Source: Candidatus Harpocratesius repetitus (GTDB lineage Archaea; Asgardarchaeota; Lokiarchaeia; Sigyniarchaeales; Promethearchaeaceae). From it: a stretch of 64,000 nucleotides of DNA. The notes under the pieces are model-generated. The model did not search any database and had not been told where the DNA came from. It was given only the letters and a program-made list of their open reading frames with translations. The number at the start of each line of letters is the position of its first letter. Position 1 is the first letter of the stretch. This document shows positions 18,341 through 27,164 of the stretch, one piece after another. The DNA lies in contig JAIZWK010000001.1 of NCBI GenBank assembly GCA_021498095.1, positions 186,001 through 250,000 of the forward strand, read 5' to 3'. Position numbers and translations under genes: made by a program.

Positions 18341-19456
18341 ATGTCAGAAACAGCAGAAACATCAGAATTATCCATTACTGTAGGTTTACTAGGTTCTAAT
18401 CACCAAATTACCAAATTAGTAGGAGAATCACTTGGCAGTCCCGGGCAGAAATCAGATTTACAATTTTATAATCGATTGGATACAAGTTTACATTGTGTAT
18501 TTACTGCGGTGGCTCCAATCGGATATCCAGATAAGCTTAAAAGCCTGATCCAGAATTGTGCTGAGACGGATATCCATGTTATGTGTGTTGATTGTGAAAC
18601 AGGAATTACACCAGAAATTGGAGAAATCATGGTAGTTATGGATTTATTTGTTCAATATTATAACACAAAGCCTATTGCAATTATTGGGGGAATTACCAAG
18701 AAGAATGAATGGCAGAAGGAAAATATTCATAAACAGCTGAGTAAATTCACCGAACAAACACATTTGAAAGGAATGAAGATTATTTCTTTGGAACAACGAT
18801 CAGATTACCAACAATTGAAAGAAATATTAATGGAAATGGGACAAGAAATTGCAGACGCCCGAAAATCTAAATTCTCAGATGATTCGACACCTGAATCTGT
18901 AAAAGTTTTAATTGACCATGTTTTTCCAGTTAAGGGAGTTGGAACAGTAGTTTTGGGTTTGGTAAAACAAGGCATTGTTCGAGCTGGTGAGATGTATGAT
19001 TTAGCGCCTGTTCAAAATAAAGTCATTCTCCGTTCCATTCAAAAATTCGATCGAGATTTCAAGGTGGCATATATTGGGGATAGAGTAGGATTAGCGCTTA
19101 AAGGAATAAAAGCTCCTGTTTTAGATCGCAATACTGTCTTTTGCTCTTTAAATTCAATGGAAAAAACAGATGAAGTAGAAGGAACACTGCATGTTTCACC
19201 CTTCTTCAAACCACAGCATCCAAGTGGGTGTGTAACTCCTGAGGATACCCGTAACTATCATTTAATAGTGGATTTAGCCATATCTCCTATAAAATTATTA
19301 GGTGGAGATAATATAGCACCAGGAAAGGCAGGTAAATTGCATTTAAAATTAGATAAGCCGCTTGTTCATGATAAACAGGGTTTGCGTGGAATTGTAGCAG
19401 AATTTGGACCTTTTCAGAATAGATTGCGAATTGTTGGATATTTTCACCAAAGATAG
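18341..19456 (+). CDS. EF-1A/EF-Tu paralogue with a degenerate GTPase domain
   Basis: Domains 2 and 3 of an elongation-factor-type protein are clear from about residue 185: DHVFPVKGVGTVVLGLVKQGIVRAGE, then KAPVLDRNTVFC, then LHLKLDKPLVHDKQGLRGIVAEF. The N-terminal about 180 residues have a GTPase-like alternation, but the P-loop GxxxxGK(S/T) is replaced (GLLGSNHQITKLVGES) and no DxxG or NKxD is seen. Archaea carry such a conserved pseudo-GTPase paralogue of EF-1A. It probably binds RNA or ribosomes without hydrolysing GTP. It has its own upstream spacer (18089-18340), with no clear neighbour link. Confidence 0.8.
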   Translation: MSETAETSELSITVGLLGSNHQITKLVGESLGSPGQKSDLQFYNRLDTSLHCVFTAVAPIGYPDKLKSLIQNCAETDIHVMCVDCETGITPEIGEIMVVMDLFVQYYNTKPIAIIGGITKKNEWQKENIHKQLSKFTEQTHLKGMKIISLEQRSDYQQLKEILMEMGQEIADARKSKFSDDSTPESVKVLIDHVFPVKGVGTVVLGLVKQGIVRAGEMYDLAPVQNKVILRSIQKFDRDFKVAYIGDRVGLALKGIKAPVLDRNTVFCSLNSMEKTDEVEGTLHVSPFFKPQHPSGCVTPEDTRNYHLIVDLAISPIKLLGGDNIAPGKAGKLHLKLDKPLVHDKQGLRGIVAEFGPFQNRLRIVGYFHQR

Positions 19457-19546
19457 AATTAGTATTAGGATATAATTATTTGATGTATATCACTTATAGC
19501 TATTTTTTTTATTGTTAAAGTTCTTTACTATATTAGGAGTTCATCA

Positions 19547-19879
19547 ATGTCCCAGCTAAATATAAGAATAAATAAAGAAGATCGAGCAATTATCAGCTTA
19601 ATCGCAAAAAATAAGGGAATATCAGTAGCGGAATTGGTGAGATCTGTATTAATGAAAGAAATTTTAGCGGATAAAGTAAATATACTCCTTAATTTAGTAG
19701 CAGAAGGAAAATTAAGTAGAAAAAAAGCTTTCCAGCTATCTGGTTTAACATATCATGAATTTTTAAACGAATGGACAAAAAGAAATATTGAAGAAGTAAT
19801 TCCTGAAGAAGCATGGAATCGAGGTTTAGAACTGGCACTAAATTTAGATTCTACATCTTTTTTAAAAAAAAACAGGTAG
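19547..19879 (+). CDS. RHH/UPF0175-type antitoxin
   Basis: The 110 residues start with a ribbon-helix-helix (SQLNIRINKEDRAIISLIAKNKGISVAELVRSVL) and continue with a UPF0175-like helical part (EGKLSRKKAFQLSGLTYHEFLNEW). The latter family is the usual antitoxin of PIN toxins in archaea. The next gene, 7 bp downstream, encodes a PIN-like protein, so the two make a toxin-antitoxin operon that would be self-repressed by the RHH domain. GGAG 12 bases before ATG supports the start. Confidence 0.8.
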   Translation: MSQLNIRINKEDRAIISLIAKNKGISVAELVRSVLMKEILADKVNILLNLVAEGKLSRKKAFQLSGLTYHEFLNEWTKRNIEEVIPEEAWNRGLELALNLDSTSFLKKNR

Positions 19880-19886
19880 AATTCTG

Positions 19887-20390
19887 GTGTTTTTAACAGA
19901 TACATGCTTTTGGAATCATATTAGATTTCTTTATCAAGAAACTAATAGGATGATTGATTTTCGAAAAATAATCTATCAGTACCGATGGGGTATTACAAAG
20001 GAGATTTTAAAGGAAATTTATAATTATCAATTAGATTCATTTATTGATGTAAAAGCCGCAGTTAAAATAACAATTACTGAAAATGAATGGAAAATTTTTA
20101 CCCGTAAATATTCATTTTTATCAGATTTAGATAAAGCAGATCAAAGTTTATTATTAGTTGCTCAGCATGAAAAAGCAGTTATCTTATCCGATGATGGAGA
20201 ATTATTTTTAGAATCTCAAGCACTTAAGATTGATTGTTTGCTGATACCATTATTTCTTATTCAACAAACAAAAATGGGGATGGTTTCAAAGAAAATTGGT
20301 TATCAATGTCTTCGTTTTTGGGAAAAAAGAAGGAGTTACGCAAAAAAGCAAATTGAAAGATGGAAAGGAATACTCTCAAAAATTAACTAA
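19887..20390 (+). CDS. PIN-like toxin nuclease
   Basis: The 167 residues have conserved acidic positions of a PIN fold: D5 (FLTDTCFW), E43 region (ITKEILKEIYN), D82/D85 (LDKADQSLLLVA) and D102/D103 (ILSDDGEL). It extends beyond the usual PIN length with a basic C-terminal helix (WEKRRSYAKKQIERWKG) that may bind RNA. It is paired with the upstream antitoxin, separated by 7 bp. The target RNA is unknown. Confidence 0.8.
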   Translation: MFLTDTCFWNHIRFLYQETNRMIDFRKIIYQYRWGITKEILKEIYNYQLDSFIDVKAAVKITITENEWKIFTRKYSFLSDLDKADQSLLLVAQHEKAVILSDDGELFLESQALKIDCLLIPLFLIQQTKMGMVSKKIGYQCLRFWEKRRSYAKKQIERWKGILSKIN

Positions 20391-20396
20391 TTTCTC

Positions 20397-21398
20397 TCAG
20401 GTTTGCGTGTGACCTAAATTGAAATAATATGTCAAATAAAGAATGTGTATCCCACCAAAGATGAAAACTGGGACTAAAATAGACCAAAATCCTTGAATAA
20501 CAGCAATTACCAAATCGAGTAGATGCATTACTCCAACTACAATCCATATTATACAATATTTTCTAAATTCAAGTGTTTTTTCTCTTTTCTGCAAGGTTAT
20601 TTGATATATTACAATACTTATCACACTCGTTGCAATTATTGATAGCATGATAATCTCGGCCGTTCTATTCCCAAATACAGTTGAGAATGGATAAGCATAT
20701 AATAGAAATAAGCTCAAAGGAGATACCAATAAAAGATCACTTAAAATAACTGCAAAAAATATGTAAAGTAAACCGACTGAGATTTTTTCTCCTTTTTTCT
20801 CGTAGTATCTTCTTCCAATTTGAATCAAGACAGCATAGTAAAACATTAAAACGAACCATCCTGCAAAATTGAAATAAGGAATGCCGTAAAACATATTTTG
20901 ATAATGTATGGATGGATCCCAAATCCATCTACCTTGAAGTGAATTATCGAAAACATATGTATCGGAGACAGCTACCGGATCTAAGGTAAAATCTTGCAGC
21001 ATTCCAAAGAAACTGATAATAAATGGACGAATCCATTTTTTAAATCGCAGAGATTCAGCAAATAAAGCCGAACAATAGAAAATCGCAGCTTCAAATAGTG
21101 GAATTGAAAGAGGAACAACTCCAACCATCATCAATCTATGTGATGAATAATTGTATGTAGTGCTCGCAACTCCGAGATTTTCAAAAATCACAGCATATAA
21201 AACAAATCCACAAATCTCCATTAATCGAATGAATCTTGTGTTCCCATCATATCTTTTAATAATATCGTAAATAACAGTTATAATTAAGATGAAAGCAAAT
21301 ATTTCATACACTAACCAAGAAATTGGGGTTCTTAGCAATTCTAATACAGTAGGATCAAGAGTAATGTTTAAAATCATTTTAATCAACAGAGTTGACAA
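20397..21398 (-). CDS. CruF/DUF422-like carotenoid-biosynthesis membrane protein
   Basis: The 333 residues have about eight to nine membrane helices. The central motifs match DUF422 (carotenoid hydratase or bisanhydrobacterioruberin hydratase-like): LQDFTLDPVAV, then WIWD, then YGIPYFNFAGW. In haloarchaea and some bacteria these enzymes hydrate C50 or C40 carotenoids. No other carotenoid gene is in the window, so the substrate is uncertain; it could be another polyprenoid. It is convergent with the toxin-antitoxin pair. Confidence 0.7.
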   Translation of the reverse strand: MSTLLIKMILNITLDPTVLELLRTPISWLVYEIFAFILIITVIYDIIKRYDGNTRFIRLMEICGFVLYAVIFENLGVASTTYNYSSHRLMMVGVVPLSIPLFEAAIFYCSALFAESLRFKKWIRPFIISFFGMLQDFTLDPVAVSDTYVFDNSLQGRWIWDPSIHYQNMFYGIPYFNFAGWFVLMFYYAVLIQIGRRYYEKKGEKISVGLLYIFFAVILSDLLLVSPLSLFLLYAYPFSTVFGNRTAEIIMLSIIATSVISIVIYQITLQKREKTLEFRKYCIIWIVVGVMHLLDLVIAVIQGFWSILVPVFIFGGIHILYLTYYFNLGHTQT

Positions 21399-21525
21399 TA
21401 TATTGAGATATATTATTCTATATATAGAATATACGAGGATGATTTTATAAATTTTTCCAGTGTTTTGTGCTTAATTACGGTACCTAGAATATTTATATTG
21501 TTCAAGTATCTATCCTTAAATAAGC

Positions 21526-22530
21526 ATGAAAATCAGTCGTCTTATTGTGTTAATTTTCGGAATAGCGGTGCCAATTTATATTTTAATTACATTCCTCACA
21601 TTTGATTTCCCATTAGAATGGCTCCCATCTGATTGGGGGTATAACAGCCGAACCATTGATATTATGGTGAATATTGCAGCGCCAATCTTCTACTGTGTCG
21701 CTTGGCTGTACTTTAACTTCCTCTTAGGAGATCGAATTGCTCGATCATTAGAAATTATGGAGGGTACATCATCTTCCATTTCTATGCATTATATTATTTT
21801 CTATGGAATTAACGCCTTAGTGCTTCTATTTGCATTTTTAATACCTATTTTTACTCCAATAATTGGAATTCTTTCTTTTTCTTCCATGGTATTCAAGATG
21901 CTCACTTCAAAAACCAGTTGGGAAGATCTGGATGAAAAAACAAAAAAATTCGTGAAAACTGTATCTATTTTAGCAGGAATACCTATTATATTTGTTTCAA
22001 TTTTTGTAGTTCCTGATTTAATCACGCTTTCAATTTCATATGCCAAAGCTTTTTGGAATGTAGTAGTCAACCCACTCTTTTGGTTAGTTAAAGCTTTCGG
22101 AGCTGCCATACCTATCGGCAATTTCATAAATATATACCGTCGCGGTGTAGCTGAAGTTGAAGGAAAACGCTATGAACGCTCAAATATCGATATTTTCTTT
22201 ATAGAATTAGTAATAACCGGATTTCTCTTCTTTTTAGAGTCGCAACAAGTAGAATTTGTGAATTTCCTTTACTATGCAGGTATGGTTTTCTGGATTTTAA
22301 CATTTTTTATTAATTTAAAGGTAGGTCGTAACCGTGAAGGAAAATTGACCGAAAATCCATTAGGTATAATACTAAACGCAGTATTCTGGGTTGCATGGTT
22401 CATCTTTGGTAAACAAGACCTTGATCCCAGTTTAGGTTGGGTAAAGTTGGCATTAACAATTCTTTCAGCTGTGATTTTCTTCAGTGCATTTATGCTTATT
22501 TTTATCGGTCATCCTGATTTAGATGATTAG
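21526..22530 (+). CDS. Multi-spanning membrane protein of unknown function
   Basis: The 334 residues have about eight hydrophobic helices, the first near residues 5-27, with charged loops such as LTSKTSWEDLDEKTKKF and RRGVAEVEGKRYERSN. No transporter, protease or transferase motif is visible. It is a single gene, divergent from the CruF-like gene by about 130 bp. Confidence 0.6.
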   Translation: MKISRLIVLIFGIAVPIYILITFLTFDFPLEWLPSDWGYNSRTIDIMVNIAAPIFYCVAWLYFNFLLGDRIARSLEIMEGTSSSISMHYIIFYGINALVLLFAFLIPIFTPIIGILSFSSMVFKMLTSKTSWEDLDEKTKKFVKTVSILAGIPIIFVSIFVVPDLITLSISYAKAFWNVVVNPLFWLVKAFGAAIPIGNFINIYRRGVAEVEGKRYERSNIDIFFIELVITGFLFFLESQQVEFVNFLYYAGMVFWILTFFINLKVGRNREGKLTENPLGIILNAVFWVAWFIFGKQDLDPSLGWVKLALTILSAVIFFSAFMLIFIGHPDLDD

Positions 22531-23036
22531 GTAGCATAGTGATCAAATAAAAATATCAATATGTTTATCAATTAGGATGAATCTTCAAATTTTTTTCCCT
22601 CTTTAATAATAGACAAACAATATTTCACAATAGAGTAATTTGACCAATTTTCTATTTTTGATCTGATGAAAAAAGAATTAAAATTAAGGATATTTTATCT
22701 TTTTTAATTTAAACGTTTTTTTGAATATCAATTATATATATCCGACTTAATTCTGAAATATAGCAATTCTTTTTTTGTCGAACTCGATTTTTTCAAAGAA
22801 TTTGCTAAAAATTTACCATCATGTTTATAAATTCTTCAATCTGATGTCGATTTTATTATAATTTTTGAATTACATATCTTGAATTTATCACCTTGGTAAA
22901 ATCGACAAAAAATAAGGAAGAATATTTAAGATTTGAGCCGGGAGAATTAGGATGAAGGAATGAAAAACTTCGAATCTTTGAAATTTAAAATACCCTCAAT
23001 TATTTTATAATTTTTTTAATCTTTTATAACATCTAG
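22531..23036. other. Intergenic, nothing recognised
   Basis: A long AT-rich stretch with stops in all frames. Two GTCGA-type half motifs occur (near 22777 and 22847) without clear pairing. No tRNA or repeat is seen. Confidence 0.4.
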
Positions 23037-23192
23037 ATGACACGCGGATTTAGAATCTTCCCAAAAAATAATTTTAAATAAGGGCGATTCTACTATGTTA
23101 GTGTTAAGAAGTTCAACAAACTGAAACACCCGCGCCAACAGAAAAAACTCTTGAACGTCCGATACAACGCACGTAAAGAGGTGTCTAATTGA
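23037..23192 (+). other. Small basic ORF interrupted by TAA, upstream of the zinc-ribbon gene
   Basis: From ATG 23037 the frame codes MTRGFRIFPKNNFK, then TAA (23079-23081), then a basic coding-like stretch (GRFYYVSVKKFNKLKHPRQ, NVRYNARKEVSN) to TGA 23190-23192, 8 bp before the next start. GC content rises here as in the next gene. The two parts look like one 51-codon basic protein (ribosomal-protein-like composition) with one mutated codon. No alternative start follows the TAA. Confidence 0.35.
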
Positions 23193-23200
23193 CGATTGAA

Positions 23201-23344
23201 ATGAAAACAACTACATTATCAGACATATGCCCAAAGTGTGGTTCGAAAATGGTGCTTAGGCGCCGAATAGCCCACAACCGCCCAGTTCAAATTCTCCAAT
23301 GTCGTGTCTGCCGTCATTATGAGGTTATCGATGAAGATAATTAA
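23201..23344 (+). CDS. 47-residue zinc-ribbon protein
   Basis: Starts MKTTTLSDICPKCGSK and has two knuckles, CPKCG (10-14) and CRVCRHYE (34-41), joined by a basic strand (RRRIAHNRPVQILQ). This is the size and pattern of archaeal one-domain zinc ribbons that bind RNA or ribosome. Its GC content is higher than the flanks, a sign of real coding. It probably shares a transcript with the ORF just upstream. Confidence 0.65.
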   Translation: MKTTTLSDICPKCGSKMVLRRRIAHNRPVQILQCRVCRHYEVIDEDN

Positions 23345-23522
23345 GAAGAACGAAAATCAAATTATATTATCAACTTAATTCATTTAATCTGCAATTTTTT
23401 TCTAATTATTGATAAAAAATCCATATATAGATTTGAGAAATAATTAATTTTGTTTTTAGCGAACAAAAAAGAATAAATTTGTAAAAATGTTGAGTGTAGA
23501 TTTGTTCAACTCTTTTTTCTTA

Positions 23523-23930
23523 TTATTTAGAAACGCTTTCTAGCATAGAACAACGCGTAATAAAGTCTTTTGTTGAAATATTATCAAATTCAAAAATTTT
23601 AGTAGTAGATGATTGTCCATGTCTAAGAATAATATTTCTTTTTGGAATATTGAACGATTTTGAAAGTATATCTATTACTGCCTTATTTGCTTTTCCTTTT
23701 AATGGAGGTGTTTTTACTGTAATTTGTAGTTCTGAATTTGAAAGAATAATTTGATCTTGACGTGCGTTGGGTTTTACATGAACTTCAAGAATAACATGGT
23801 TTGAAGCAGATTTAGATTCATTATTGGAATGAAATTTAATAAATTCATAATATTTCTCAATGTTCTTTGCATCTGTAGTGATTTTTTTATTATTATTATT
23901 TAGTTTTTTTTTCTTCATTAATTTAGCCAT
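23523..23930 (-). CDS. DUF167/UPF0235 (YggU-like) protein
   Basis: The C-terminal about 90 residues match the UPF0235 fold: VHVKPNARQDQI, VKTPPLKGKANKAVIDILSKSF, and IPKRNIILRHGQSSTTK. An Asn/Lys-rich N-terminal tail of about 45 residues is extra and probably disordered; several in-frame Met residues could shorten it. The family is universal, small and of unknown function. It lies 65 bp downstream of the nucleotidyltransferase gene on the same strand. Confidence 0.9.
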   Translation of the reverse strand: MAKLMKKKKLNNNNKKITTDAKNIEKYYEFIKFHSNNESKSASNHVILEVHVKPNARQDQIILSNSELQITVKTPPLKGKANKAVIDILSKSFNIPKRNIILRHGQSSTTKIFEFDNISTKDFITRCSMLESVSK

Positions 23931-23995
23931 CCTTAACGATTCTTATGCTATTCCCAGCCAACTTTGAAAACAATCAATACTAAATCAGCAAATAA

Positions 23996-25282
23996 TTAAT
24001 CTTTTTGAATTTTAATTTTTCTTATGTATTCATTTCCGAATGATTCAGAAGCTCCTACTAATATCTGATAAGTATCAATAATATCCCAAGAATTAGTATA
24101 ATCAGGAACTTTACTTGCTTTTTGAAGAATTCCCTTAACTTCTATAATATCGCCTACTCGGTAAAATCCTATAAATTCATGCTCATAAACCATTAAACGT
24201 TTTACTTGTTTTGCAATTTTTTCTAGATTTGGGGAAGTGTGAAGTACTTTCTTAACTTCTACAGAAAAAAGACCGGGATAATCAAAACCCCATTCATCTG
24301 ATTCAACCTTAAGCTGAATTCTACACATTCCAAGTGATTTAAAGTGCGAAGAAGGAAGAAATAAAGGACATTTTGGCAGATTCTGAAGGCTGGGAGCAAA
24401 TGTAATTGAAATTTTTCTATCTCGATAAAAAAATAGATATGGTTTATATAATATTTGTTCAAAGCATTCTTCCATGGAGAGTCCAGATTTCAAACTTAAT
24501 TTTTGCGCGATTGGAAGGATTTCCATTTTATTATATCTTCTAAGATATGAATGTTCAATTTTTTGAGCATTTTGATCATTTCCATCTAAAGAAGAATATT
24601 CTTGATATGAAAAATCGAGGATCTTTCGACTATTTTCATGACCATAAATCATCAAATCTATATCTGATTCAGAATGATGTCCTTTCCATAATAGAGAACC
24701 TGTCACCCCTATATTAGAAAGCGAAATATTAAAAATATCGCTGATACAGATTGATACTTCAATACATTCCCGTTCTAAAGAATCGAATGTTCGTAATTTT
24801 TCTAATTGTTCCGATAATCTTCCTTCAAACCAATCTGTCAATTCATGTAAACGTTGATTTGGAATCCAATGTATAGTAATATCCTTTTTAGGAACCATAA
24901 TCATATTTCTTTGAAATATGGTTGAAAATGAAGCATATCTATTTTCAGCAATATTATTTTTTGCAGAAATGGATGAATAATTTGGAAGTATACGATAAAA
25001 TTGATCTCCAGTATCCTTTTGAATCCAGATACGAAATTTGTGAGGTGATACTTCTTCAAGTGGATTAATTGGAATAGAAACATTCTGTTGGATTTTTATT
25101 AAATCAAATTCTGATAATCCTTCATTTTTTTTTGATGGATTAGTTAAAAACTCTGATTTTTCCAGACGATGATATTTCTCAAGAGCAAAAACACGATCTG
25201 ACAGATGAATTGAACCAAGAACTTGATAAAGATCCCCATGAACATCTTGAAAATAATCCCGATCTCGAAATATCATCTTCAT
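23996..25282 (-). CDS. Nucleotidyltransferase-fold protein
   Basis: The 428 residues contain the pol-beta-type motif GSLLW (195-199) followed by SDIDLMIYG, with D207 and D209 as metal ligands. The N-terminal about 140 residues start FRDRDYFQDVHGDLYQVLGS, as in archaeal proteins annotated as DNA polymerase beta domain or predicted nucleotidyltransferase. The C-terminus has a small beta barrel-like stretch (YRVGDIIEVKGILQKA). The substrate is unknown. It is followed by the DUF167 gene. Confidence 0.75.
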   Translation of the reverse strand: MKMIFRDRDYFQDVHGDLYQVLGSIHLSDRVFALEKYHRLEKSEFLTNPSKKNEGLSEFDLIKIQQNVSIPINPLEEVSPHKFRIWIQKDTGDQFYRILPNYSSISAKNNIAENRYASFSTIFQRNMIMVPKKDITIHWIPNQRLHELTDWFEGRLSEQLEKLRTFDSLERECIEVSICISDIFNISLSNIGVTGSLLWKGHHSESDIDLMIYGHENSRKILDFSYQEYSSLDGNDQNAQKIEHSYLRRYNKMEILPIAQKLSLKSGLSMEECFEQILYKPYLFFYRDRKISITFAPSLQNLPKCPLFLPSSHFKSLGMCRIQLKVESDEWGFDYPGLFSVEVKKVLHTSPNLEKIAKQVKRLMVYEHEFIGFYRVGDIIEVKGILQKASKVPDYTNSWDIIDTYQILVGASESFGNEYIRKIKIQKD

Positions 25283-25607
25283 CGCTGCTATTTATTCTGA
25301 ATATCTATTTGTTATTTTTTAAAAAATGTTTTTATTACTCTTATTGTCATTCTTGCTGATATCACAAAAATCTTGGTATGTTCTTTTTATAATTTAGTTA
25401 TTCATCACCATATTGCTCTATAATAAATAAATAATACTTCATTCCTTCAACTGTGAAGATCATAGTATTTTCGTCCTAATTCATTGAATGATATTTCATA
25501 ATAACTTAAAAAAATATCTTAAAATAAATTCTTAGAGTTATTTTCAGCAAAAAATCTAAGATAATTAGTGTTATTTAATTATAAATAAGATAAAAAAAAG
25601 ATTTTTG
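25283..25607. other. Intergenic, nothing recognised
   Basis: AT-rich spacer upstream of the nucleotidyltransferase gene and downstream of the DHH gene. The promoter of the former presumably lies here, but no motif stands out. Confidence 0.4.
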
Positions 25608-26990
25608 TTATAAATTAGAAAGATTGATAATTATTTTGTCAATTTCATCATGGAGCTTCTCAAATAAAGTAGACGGCAAGCGCATTCCACCAGCTAACCC
25701 ATGTCCACCACCATTTCCTCCTAATTTTTGAGTGATTTTTCGAATCACATGGACTGCACCCTTATTATCGTGTTGCTTCATGAATTCAGGAGTGCACCGA
25801 ACTGAAAGTTTGTATTCTCCTGTATCAGTCAAACCACCAATAAAAAGCATTTTGGAACTGTCATAGATATGATTTACAGAAGCAAAACTGCCTGTATCAC
25901 TCCATTGATTGATTGGTACTTGATTAGTCAGATCAACAAAAATTGCGTAATTTGTAATAATTTTCGGAATTTGAACAAATGCTGTTAAATTATGAACCAG
26001 AGATCCAATATAATTATTATATTCTTGCTTGGCACCTTGAGTTATTTGAGGTTTTCCAACCATTAAGCGCGCACTTTCTGGATGCTCATGACCTAAAATA
26101 GATAGAAGTTGTGCATGTTCAAATGAGTGATGTAATATCCCTTTCTTGGTTGGATATATTAAAAAATCGCCAATTATCTTAATATCCGAAAAATTGCCAG
26201 CTAAAATTTCAACATCTTGCTCAGAACAATCTTCTACCTTTTTACTTGGATCAATAGAAAGATTCTGTAATATCTGCTTGGCTTTTTTTCGAGATCCTTC
26301 CACTGCAGGCAAATATGGAAAGATTGAAAAAGCCATTGCACTATCTAAACGAAGATGCTGCCCTCCATAAAGACAAATTCCTTTTTTAATCTGGACTTGT
26401 TCTAAATCTAAAGCTCTTTCAATAACAATTCGATTATAAGATTGATAATCGTCAATATGTGCCAAAGTATCACCTGCAATACCAATAGTGGCAATCCAAG
26501 CGTATTTTGACATTGATTCATCCACAGCAACGGAAAACAGATAATTCAATGCAGAACCAACAATTTCTTTAAGACCATGAAGACCAAAAAGTGTAGGATT
26601 TGCATTATAGACATTCTTTGGAGGTGTTATTTTTTGAGGCCATGCAAATCTGTGATGATCTAAAATGTAAAAATCAGCTTTTTGAAATTTAATGGCATAC
26701 TGATAAAGTAATTCTCCAGAAGGACAGAGATCTGAGAAAATGACAGCAGTTTTTTCATCAGATATAAGGTTAATTTGAGAAAGATAAATCTCCCATGGAT
26801 GAGTTAAATTAATGCATGTTGATTTGAATGGTTTGCGCAATTTTGATAAAAGTTTCTCAATTATTAATCCAGAACATATTCCATCTGCATCAGAATGATA
26901 GAGGAGGTGAATTTTATCATATTTTTCAATATTTTCTAAGAATTCTAATGCAATAGTTTCAAGATTGGTGTCAAAGTTTGATTTATTCAT
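25608..26990 (-). CDS. Archaeal RecJ-like DHH/DHHA1 phosphoesterase
   Basis: Motif I DADG (about residues 34-37 from this start), motif II Asp in FSDLCPSGE, motif III ILDHHR, motif IV GIAGDT, and the DHHA1 glycine-rich end GGNGGGHGLAGGMRLP are all intact, so this should be an active Mn-dependent exonuclease or phosphodiesterase. Archaeal members act in DNA repair, replication (GINS-associated) or nanoRNA decay; which one cannot be told. I chose ATG 26990 over the TTG three codons upstream. Confidence 0.88.
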   Translation of the reverse strand: MNKSNFDTNLETIALEFLENIEKYDKIHLLYHSDADGICSGLIIEKLLSKLRKPFKSTCINLTHPWEIYLSQINLISDEKTAVIFSDLCPSGELLYQYAIKFQKADFYILDHHRFAWPQKITPPKNVYNANPTLFGLHGLKEIVGSALNYLFSVAVDESMSKYAWIATIGIAGDTLAHIDDYQSYNRIVIERALDLEQVQIKKGICLYGGQHLRLDSAMAFSIFPYLPAVEGSRKKAKQILQNLSIDPSKKVEDCSEQDVEILAGNFSDIKIIGDFLIYPTKKGILHHSFEHAQLLSILGHEHPESARLMVGKPQITQGAKQEYNNYIGSLVHNLTAFVQIPKIITNYAIFVDLTNQVPINQWSDTGSFASVNHIYDSSKMLFIGGLTDTGEYKLSVRCTPEFMKQHDNKGAVHVIRKITQKLGGNGGGHGLAGGMRLPSTLFEKLHDEIDKIIINLSNL

Positions 26991-27164
26991 TGTGATCAAG
27001 CTGAAGTTAAATTTTTTCTTCTTTTTATAAAATTAACAAGAGTAATTAAGATTCATCAATGCTTTACCTATTTAATATATGAACCATATTATTTTTTTTA
27101 AAGTTAAAATTTTTGAGTACAATTGCATAAAATGAATTGCGATAAAATCAATCAATGATGAGTT

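Noticed and set aside
23016..23210. 64-codon gene on the minus strand
   Set aside because: It is the shadow of the small basic ORF on the plus strand and has no start signal.
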